This document shows positions 5,530-9,772 of a DNA stretch of 9,772 bases, in pieces (position 1 is the stretch's first letter; every line of letters begins with the position of its first letter). The stretch is taken from contig JANLHY010000208.1 in the NCBI GenBank assembly GCA_024653795.1, forward strand, positions 1 to 9,772, written 5' to 3'. The translations under genes were made by a program, and so were the position numbers. The stretch is from Candidatus Brocadiaceae bacterium (GTDB lineage: Bacteria; Planctomycetota; Brocadiia; Brocadiales; Brocadiaceae). A model generated the notes under the pieces. It saw only the letters and a list, made by a program, of their open reading frames with translations, was not told the origin of the DNA and ran no database searches.

Positions 5530-7404
5530 TTATATAAGATAGTCAACCATTAAAGTAGTTGTGCTTGCGCTGGTTTCTGTTTGTAAGTTACCCGGAATAT
5601 CTTCTTTGCTTAGTATTTGATCTTCATCATAACCTTTTTGGCTATGGGTTTGGTTATGATGATGAGGGTTGTAGGCATCAAAATATTCTGTCAATTTTTG
5701 TTTGTTTGCATCGTCGTTTTGTATGTATACCTCTAATTTGTGGATTTCAATACCATTAGCTGCAACGGATTCTTTAAGATGCTGTGCGTTCTTTTCTACG
5801 GCAGCCTTGACTTCCGCGCTCTCCACGTAGATTTTTGCCTCGATTTCATCATTTTCTTCCATAAAATGAATTTTTATATTACCTAGTTCAGGTGGATTAA
5901 GGGATAGTTTTATTTCGGATCTGTCACCATGGGTTGTTATACGGATTTTTTGGAAGATTTGTTCCATGATATTTTCTTGTGCATGTTCTACGCCCAGCAC
6001 GTCGTTGCTATGAAACATGTGATTTACGGTTTTGGCATCCGCTGCAGAAGATGATAACGGAGCACCACTATGTGGAGATGCCTTTGTATTTTGCTGAAAG
6101 GCAGTTGCGTTTGATTGCGCATTATTTACTGTCGTTTGGGAATCTAAAGAAAAAGGAGACCCGTTATTTGTTTTAGGTGTATGTGCGTCAAAGGACACAG
6201 TATCAGAGGCATTTTGTTTCTGTGTATGACTGTCGAATGAATTCCACTCCTCATTTGTTTGCGATATACCTGATACGTCCTGCTTTAAGGAGACAGTGCC
6301 ATTTATTTTTGATAGACCATTTTCTGTAAGTTGTTCTTTCGCATTTGATGAATTGTTAATTGCAGGGATTGGCACACCGTTTTTATTTTCCGGAGAGATG
6401 TTCTGAGCCAATTGTTTATATGTTTCTGGTAACTCCTTTACATTGATTTCATAAATATCTGAGCTAGGGAAATGTAACATGTTATTACTGTGGTAAATGT
6501 GATTTATAGTTTTGGCATCCTCTATAGAAGACGATAGCGGCGCACCACCATTTGGAGACGCCTTTGTATTTTGCTGAAAGTCAGTTGCGTTTGATTGCGC
6601 ATTATTTACTGTCGTTTGAGAATCTAAAGAAAAGTGAGACCAGTTATTTGTTTTAGGTGTATGTGCGTCAAAGGACACAGTATCAGAGGTATTTTGTTTA
6701 TGTGTATGGTTGCCGAATAAATTCCACTTCTCATTTCTTTGCGATATACTTGCGATGTCCTGCTTTGAGGATTCAGTGATTTCATAAATGTCCGAGTTGG
6801 GAAGATTTAATTTGAGAGTATCGGTTTTGGAAAGTGTGTTTCCAACGTCCATATCTTGTATAAATGGTTTATCCATTTCGTCTACTGCATTTACATTAGA
6901 CTTTTCCAGAGAGAATATGGAACCTGGATTGTGTGTTTCAATGAGATGCCTGTCAAGGATCACATTGATCCCTTTTCGTTCTTCGAAGCCCCAGTTACTC
7001 TCCCTTTGGGAAAGGGGGACAAAGGGAGAGATGGAGGGGTGTCCATTGTTGGCACCAGCAAAGGGATTATAAATATTTAAATTAGCACTTCCGGCGGTCT
7101 TGCCCCTATTAGGAGATAAATTATTGCCAAAACCTTGCATGGTAGATTCCGGATCAGGAGTGTTTGGTACAGGTGAATTTGGTGTATCAAGAATATTTAA
7201 GTTATATATGTGTAGTCCAAGTATTTCCTGGAATGGTATATCATCTACGTTTTCTATGTCTTGTACGTCTTCGGCTTTTGTGTCTGATTGAATAGAATTT
7301 ATATTAAGTGTTTGAGAACCTGGATTATTCGCAGATGGGCGAGTGTTTGCGATCAAATTTCCAAAGAGATTATTATCTGGTAGTCCAACAGTTGTTTCCG
7401 GCAT
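5530..7404 (-). CDS. fliK: Flagellar hook-length control protein FliK, patchwork ruler region
   Basis: FliK is a secreted molecular ruler that senses hook length and makes the export gate switch to filament substrates. I start at the ATG at 7404 (624 aa), because AGAGGA lies 8 nt upstream; it is only 2 nt from the ATG at 7410. The C-terminal Flg_hook domain is unmistakable: IFQKIRITTHGDRSEIKLSL, then NPPELGNIKIHF at about residues 500-511, and ESAEVKAAVEKNAQHLKESV. A His/Asn/Gln-rich tail follows. Everything before it is low-complexity, polar and Asn/Ser/Thr-rich, as expected for a ruler. Odd features are a repeat-derived peptide (HPSISPFVPLSQRES), the FlgF peptide LEKSNVNAVDEM, and two copies of a segment of about 99 residues, 160 residues apart. 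At 624 aa it is well above the Salmonella length (405 aa). flgD follows with a coupled start. Confidence 0.92.
   Translation of the reverse strand: MPETTVGLPDNNLFGNLIANTRPSANNPGSQTLNINSIQSDTKAEDVQDIENVDDIPFQEILGLHIYNLNILDTPNSPVPNTPDPESTMQGFGNNLSPNRGKTAGSANLNIYNPFAGANNGHPSISPFVPLSQRESNWGFEERKGINVILDRHLIETHNPGSIFSLEKSNVNAVDEMDKPFIQDMDVGNTLSKTDTLKLNLPNSDIYEITESSKQDIASISQRNEKWNLFGNHTHKQNTSDTVSFDAHTPKTNNWSHFSLDSQTTVNNAQSNATDFQQNTKASPNGGAPLSSSIEDAKTINHIYHSNNMLHFPSSDIYEINVKELPETYKQLAQNISPENKNGVPIPAINNSSNAKEQLTENGLSKINGTVSLKQDVSGISQTNEEWNSFDSHTQKQNASDTVSFDAHTPKTNNGSPFSLDSQTTVNNAQSNATAFQQNTKASPHSGAPLSSSAADAKTVNHMFHSNDVLGVEHAQENIMEQIFQKIRITTHGDRSEIKLSLNPPELGNIKIHFMEENDEIEAKIYVESAEVKAAVEKNAQHLKESVAANGIEIHKLEVYIQNDDANKQKLTEYFDAYNPHHHNQTHSQKGYDEDQILSKEDIPGNLQTETSASTTTLMVDYLI
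6001..6298 (-). repeat. Internal duplication in fliK, downstream copy
   Basis: Aligns without gaps to 6481-6778 at an offset of exactly 480 bp (160 codons). I counted 38 mismatches in 298 positions (about 87% identity), falling to 15 in 180 over 6061-6240. Shared peptides include SDTVSFDAHTPKTNN, FSLDSQTTVNNAQSNAT and FQQNTKASP. The central block is better conserved than the ends. Confidence 0.95.
6481..6778 (-). repeat. Internal duplication in fliK, upstream copy
   Basis: Partner of 6001-6298. It is bracketed by two SDIYEI-encoding stretches (near 6445-6470 and 6778-6803, 333 bp or 111 codons apart). The original duplication unit may therefore have been about 111 codons, with roughly 49 further codons now lying between the copies. 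Confidence 0.95.
6873..6910 (-). repeat. 38-bp segment of flgF repeated exactly in fliK (copy in fliK)
   Basis: Identical over 38 bases to flgF 2145-2182, in the same orientation and reading frame, so fliK also encodes LEKSNVNAVDEM. The flanks differ at once on both sides. FliK proteins do not normally contain this axial-family motif, so this looks like an acquired insert. Confidence 0.9.
7000..7040. repeat. Repeat-like hairpin element embedded in the fliK coding frame
   Basis: CTCCCTTTG at 7000-7008 and CAAAGGGAG at 7020-7028 form a perfect 9-bp stem with an 11-nt G-rich loop. The stem is followed by AGATGGAGGGG. The C/T-only versus G/A-only strand bias and the CCCTTTGGGAAAGGG core resemble the intergenic repeats at 3282-3414. 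In the fliK frame it encodes about residues 122-136 (HPSISPFVPLSQRES), a peptide type that I recall from translated repeats of this kind in other genomes. Origin as an inserted repeat is inference. Confidence 0.6.
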
Positions 7405-7412
7405 AGTCATAT

Positions 7413-7418
7413 TCCTCT
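7413..7418 (-). promoter_or_regulatory. Shine-Dalgarno of fliK
   Basis: AGAGGA. It lies 2 nt before the first in-frame ATG (7410) and 8 nt before the second (7404). Normal spacing therefore favours the second ATG, giving MPETTVGLPDNN as the N-terminus. Confidence 0.6.
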
Positions 7419-7475
7419 AAAGTAAAATTGCAATTATTCATACCGAGAGTATCTGAAATTTTAATTTAGTAATGA

Positions 7476-7492
7476 TGCAATACACATGCCGT
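7476..7492 (-). promoter_or_regulatory. Sigma-54 promoter (-24/-12) for fliK-flgD-flgE
   Basis: The minus strand reads ACGGCATGTGTATTGCA. It has GG, ten bases and GC, with GGCA-G in the -24 block and a complete TTGCA in the -12 block of the TTGGCACG-N4-TTGCW consensus. Initiation would fall near 7466, leaving a leader of about 60 nt before fliK. This is the best -24/-12 match I found in the window. It sits where a promoter is needed, directly upstream of a three-gene unit. Confidence 0.68.
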
Positions 7493-7657
7493 GTTTGTTG
7501 TGGTGGAGAGACGGAGCAACATTAATAAGATAGTTGTCTCTAAACCTCAGTGAATTATTTATTTATCAATATTGATATAAAAAATATTTCTTTGAAAAAT
7601 ATTTTTAAGGAAAGTAGAGATGTAAACTTTAGGTACTTTTTTCCTTGTGAATCAAGC

Positions 7658-7687
7658 AATATTTTCCGCACTTACTGCGGAAAATAT
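7658..7687 (-). terminator. Perfect 13-bp hairpin directly after the lipoprotein gene stop
   Basis: AATATTTTCCGCA at 7658-7670 and TGCGGAAAATATT at 7675-7687 are exact reverse complements around a 4-nt loop. The hairpin begins at the base next to the TAA stop of the upstream lipoprotein gene. Position suggests a terminator or mRNA 3'-end stabiliser between the lipoprotein pair and fliK. No run of U follows on the minus strand (GCTTGATT), so it is not a textbook intrinsic terminator. Confidence 0.5.
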
Positions 7688-8311
7688 TTAGTATTGAAGT
7701 GTTTCTGTTATTTGGTTGGCTACAAATTGAGAGTAGCGCCTCATGGAAAGCAAGATAAGCTTCCAACCATATAAGGCGCTTTTTTGATGGGTGCTTTCAA
7801 AGTATTGTTTTACAAGTTCTGCAACTTCGTTTTCATTGCTGTCAAATACACCATCCGCACTCCAGACGACTGAACCTGTATCGGTGGAGATCATTCCTGC
7901 TTTGACGCCGAGCAGCATGGGTTCATAGGGACGGTAGTGGGTTATATTTCCAAATATAATAGCATCTATATCGTATTTCTTCCTGAAGGCTACAAGGGTG
8001 TTTATATTGACAGATCCCTTGATCCATATTTCATGTCCGGAGAGGAGTGTCGTTTTATTTCCTGTTGGTACAACAACCTCAAAACTACCTATTTTTCTCA
8101 ATTCTACCGAAAAGGCCTCCGTTACCTCGTCTATGACGGCTTCTCTGTCTATGTTGTATTCGAATGGTAAGAGCAATACGCGGCGTATTTGCGTCTTTTT
8201 AAATTCATCCGATTTATTATAACTCAGGCTTGAAGAACGATGCGGCGGTGTGCTAAAGCACCCCATGATGGTTAATGAACAGAGAATAACGATACGTAGT
8301 GTTAATTTCAC
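7688..8311 (-). CDS. Putative outer-membrane lipoprotein with CsgG/TolB-N-like fold
   Basis: This 207-aa protein starts with GTG at 8311, supported by GGAGGG five bases upstream. The N-terminus is a lipoprotein signal (MKLTLRIVILCSLTIMGC; lipobox IMGC, Cys18). The mature part has alternating strand and helix blocks: RRVLLLPFEYN, a helix with EAFSVELRKIG, then FEVVVPTG, then a helix leading to YDIDAIIFGNITHYRPYEPM. It continues with VKAGMISTDTGSVVWSADG. A 'VLPF...VD-I-G-I-Y...D--TG-V-W' pattern is typical of the CsgG/LpoB/FlgO/TolB-N fold group; this is my inference, and I do not recognise a named family. It follows the coiled-coil lipoprotein by 30 nt and precedes fliK. A role as an accessory motor or envelope lipoprotein is plausible but unproven. 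Confidence 0.8.
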   Translation of the reverse strand: MKLTLRIVILCSLTIMGCFSTPPHRSSSLSYNKSDEFKKTQIRRVLLLPFEYNIDREAVIDEVTEAFSVELRKIGSFEVVVPTGNKTTLLSGHEIWIKGSVNINTLVAFRKKYDIDAIIFGNITHYRPYEPMLLGVKAGMISTDTGSVVWSADGVFDSNENEVAELVKQYFESTHQKSALYGWKLILLSMRRYSQFVANQITETLQY

Positions 8312-8316
8312 GTAAA

Positions 8317-8322
8317 CCCTCC
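8317..8322 (-). promoter_or_regulatory. Shine-Dalgarno deciding a GTG start
   Basis: GGAGGG, five bases before GTG at 8311, within GACACGGAGGGTTTACGTG. It fixes the lipoprotein start so that the signal peptide and lipobox are in frame. The same 11-base ACACGGAGGGT block occurs at the same spacing before flgF. Confidence 0.75.
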
Positions 8323-8341
8323 GTGTCTTTAAAAAAGGTAT

Positions 8342-8923
8342 TTATTGTGAATCTTGTGCTTTTAGTTTCTTTTTCTCAGTTAATTGTTCTATCTTTAGAC
8401 TGATGAGTTCTTGCTTTGCCTTTGTTTCTTCAATCTGTGCCTTTGTTAATTCTATGGTCAGTTCCTTAATCTTTTTCTCGTAAGGTTCGCGGGACTCATT
8501 TAATTGTTTGTTTAATCTTTCATTTTCAATAACTATTTGTTGTGCCGCTTCTAATTGTTTTTTTGTCTCTTCCAACTCTGCTTCAAGTGCAGTTTTAATA
8601 TTTTTATTATTCACAAGTTCCTTTTCGAGAGTGTCTATTTTTGCCTTTGATGACACGAGCGCCTCTCTTGTTTGTTCAAATTGCTCAAGTACAGAGGTCT
8701 TTTTGTCGCCCTCTCCGGTATCAACTATTACCGTAGACCCACTAGCCAAATAGCCACTCCTTTTAGGCGGTACTCCGGCTTTATTTGAGAAAGTATCTGG
8801 GCTGGTTTCTCCTGAAGAAACAGTAGTCTTGTAAGGTTTTTTATAATCCTTTTTCATAAAGGATACACAACCCACAATTAATATAAGAAAACATAAAGGA
8901 GTCAAAGATACCAATTTTTTCAT
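8342..8923 (-). CDS. Putative coiled-coil lipoprotein
   Basis: A 193-aa protein from the ATG at 8923; the frame also allows a TTG start four codons earlier. The signal MKKLVSLTPLCFLILIVGC ends in a good lipobox (IVGC, Cys19). A short basic/polar linker follows (KKDYKKPYKTT, then a Ser/Gly/Pro-rich stretch). From about residue 75 to the end lies one long heptad-patterned, Glu/Lys-rich coiled coil (SVLEQFEQTREALVSSKAKI, LEAELEETKKQLEAAQ, ELTIELTKAQIEETKAKQEL). No enzymatic motif is present. A tethered rod-like spacer or scaffold in the periplasm is the natural reading. No Shine-Dalgarno is evident before the ATG, so the exact start is less certain. It precedes the second lipoprotein by 30 nt and is likely co-transcribed with it. 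Confidence 0.8.
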   Translation of the reverse strand: MKKLVSLTPLCFLILIVGCVSFMKKDYKKPYKTTVSSGETSPDTFSNKAGVPPKRSGYLASGSTVIVDTGEGDKKTSVLEQFEQTREALVSSKAKIDTLEKELVNNKNIKTALEAELEETKKQLEAAQQIVIENERLNKQLNESREPYEKKIKELTIELTKAQIEETKAKQELISLKIEQLTEKKKLKAQDSQ

Positions 8924-9086
8924 ATTTGCATACAATGTCTAAAATTACAACTCTTGATATAAGATTAGTGCAATATTCATTATTACACGCCATGAAAGTA
9001 TTTGTCTTATAACCTTGTAAAACAGTTACTTGTAGTTTTTAAACTGGTTAAAGTTATTTTCATGACAAAATAGTATCAAACTTTTT

Positions 9087-9103
9087 AGCAAATTTAATAC
9101 CGT
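9087..9103 (-). promoter_or_regulatory. Weak sigma-54-like site upstream of the lipoprotein pair
   Basis: The minus strand reads ACGGTATTAAATTTGCT: GG, ten bases, GC, with a full TTGCT but a poor -24 block. It would give a leader of about 150 nt, longer than the other two candidates. In AT-rich DNA such a match can be accidental. Confidence 0.3.
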
Positions 9104-9141
9104 GTAAACAATTGGAACCTAACCTGAACGAGTTGGAATCC

Positions 9142-9220
9142 GTAGCGCGGGTGGTTTATCCCCCGCTCAATGCCGACCACACCTGTCCTCGACTACGACC
9201 GGGGAAGGGATCGGCACTAC
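9142..9220. repeat. GTAG-bounded double-hairpin repeat (BIME-like)
   Basis: The plus strand begins GTAG then CGCGGG...CCCGC: AGCG 9144-9147 pairs with CGCT 9164-9167 and GGG 9149-9151 with CCC 9160-9162. The minus strand begins GTAG then TGCCGA, with TGCCGA at 9171-9176 and TCGGCA at 9211-9216 as stem arms. Two inward-facing units, each opening with GTAG, match the layout of paired REP units mobilised by RAYT transposases. It is more GC-rich than the surrounding sequence. Family assignment is inference. Confidence 0.55.
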
Positions 9221-9256
9221 ATTTTGCTTAAAATGTCAGAGACTTTTATTAAGTTC

Positions 9257-9772
9257 CTAAAGGGTATGGGTGAAGATTTGAGCCTTGAAAGATCGTGTTA
9301 ATTGTAAAATGTCATCACTACAAATAATTGCAGAACAGATTGCAATACGTGTTCCGCCAGATTGTAGTACCTCGCTGAGATTTTTAAAATTAATAGCGCC
9401 TATTGCAACAAATGGAAGGGTAATTTCCCTTTTTACCTCTTTTAAATAATCAAGGCCTACCGGAGGTTCATAATCCTTTGTTGGGGTGGGGAATATGGGA
9501 CCGACGCTAATATAATCAGCGCCCTCTTGTTGTGCCTTTCGAGCCTGAACTATAGTATGGGTAGAAACTCCCAATATCCTGTCGTAGCCAATTATCTTGC
9601 GTGCATTGTAAATATCTAAGTCTGATTGCCCGATGTGCAACCCGTCTGCATCTGCTTTTTTGGCGATCTCGGCACGGTCATTTACGATAAAAAGGGTTCT
9701 GGATTGTAAGGTTATCCTTCTAAATTCCTTTGCCAGGGTAAGGAATTTGCTGTCAGGTAGGGTCTTTTCTCG
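9257..9772 (-). CDS. thiE: Thiamine phosphate synthase ThiE, C-terminal part (cut by window edge)
   Basis: ThiE joins HMP pyrophosphate and thiazole phosphate to form thiamine phosphate. The frame is open to the right edge, giving 171 visible codons; perhaps 30-40 N-terminal residues are missing. A TTG at 9640 lies inside conserved sequence and is not the start. The motifs come in family order: REK (substrate-binding Arg/Lys loop), LFIVNDRAEIA, ADGLHIGQSD, GVSTHT, GADYISVGPIFPTPTK, LPFVAIGAIN and AICSAI. All are standard TIM-barrel ThiE signatures. The usual AIGGIN phosphate-binding stretch reads AIGAIN here, a small substitution. It is functionally unrelated to the flagellar genes and marks the edge of that cluster. 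Confidence 0.94.
   Translation of the reverse strand, partial: REKTLPDSKFLTLAKEFRRITLQSRTLFIVNDRAEIAKKADADGLHIGQSDLDIYNARKIIGYDRILGVSTHTIVQARKAQQEGADYISVGPIFPTPTKDYEPPVGLDYLKEVKREITLPFVAIGAINFKNLSEVLQSGGTRIAICSAIICSDDILQLTRSFKAQIFTHTL

Larger units (their letters stand above)
8936..9256. other. Intergenic region between thiE and the lipoprotein pair
   Basis: About 320 nt without a gene. The side next to the lipoproteins (8936-9110) is AT-rich and holds only a weak sigma-54-like site. The side next to thiE holds a GTAG-bounded double-hairpin repeat. A small AT-rich hairpin lies at 9219-9236 (ACATTTT, loop GCTT, AAAATGT), about 20 nt after the thiE stop; it could contribute to thiE termination but has no U-tract. 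Confidence 0.6.

Noticed and set aside
7430..7444. Another GG...GC pair close to fliK (CGGTATGAATAATTGCAAT on the minus strand)
   Set aside because: The spacing is 11, not 10, and it would put initiation almost at the Shine-Dalgarno; the site at 7476-7492 is better.
7580..7606. AT-only inverted repeat (AAAAATATTT / AAATATTTTT)
   Set aside because: Such pairs are expected by chance in this very AT-rich stretch, and the stem would be weak.
9100..9256. TPP riboswitch near thiE
   Set aside because: This region is downstream of thiE on its strand; any riboswitch leader would lie beyond the right edge, and no thi-box elements were seen.
9257..9640. Short thiE starting at the TTG at 9640
   Set aside because: The frame continues upstream through conserved LFIVNDR and REK motifs to the window edge, so the TTG is an internal leucine codon.
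1..9772. A new defence, toxin or mobile system
   Set aside because: Every protein-coding gene is accounted for by flagellar parts, ThiE or two small lipoproteins; no transposase, nuclease, ATPase or toxin motif was found.

Overview
The window is one side of a flagellar gene cluster from a diderm (Gram-negative type) bacterium. Every recognisable gene lies on the minus strand, so transcription runs from high to low coordinates. The DNA is moderately AT-rich. The intergenic spaces carry GTAG-footed palindromes and 'CCCCTC-TTGGGAGGGG' type repeats. From memory, that repeat style together with this gene order suits an environmental planctomycete such as an anammox bacterium (Brocadiales). This is a tentative guess that a database search would settle.

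Layout in transcription order (right to left). (1) The C-terminal 171 codons of thiE (thiamine phosphate synthase), running off the right edge. (2) A repeat-bearing gap. (3) Two small lipoprotein genes: a coiled-coil lipoprotein and one with a predicted CsgG/TolB-N-like fold. (4) A short gap with a perfect 13-bp hairpin and a good sigma-54 (-24/-12) promoter candidate. (5) fliK-flgD-flgE: hook-length ruler, hook cap and hook. (6) A gap of about 650 nt with REP-like repeats and a second sigma-54 candidate. (7) flgF-flgG-flgA-flgH: proximal rod, distal rod, P-ring chaperone and L-ring. flgH is cut by the left edge.

How the genes work together: FlgF and FlgG form the rod, FlgA chaperones the P-ring protein through the periplasm and FlgH builds the L-ring around the rod. 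FlgD then caps and polymerises FlgE into the hook, while FliK measures hook length and triggers the export switch. This is the 'middle class' set that uses sigma-54 in several phyla, and the two -24/-12 sites fit that arrangement. The two lipoproteins may be accessory outer-membrane parts of the motor, but that is inference from position only.

The most unusual object is fliK. Its disordered ruler region looks like a patchwork: (a) an in-frame repeat-derived segment, (b) a 38-bp stretch identical to part of flgF and read in the same frame, and (c) a 298-bp internal duplication with an offset of exactly 480 bp. I saw no defence system, CRISPR array, transposase, tRNA or rRNA.
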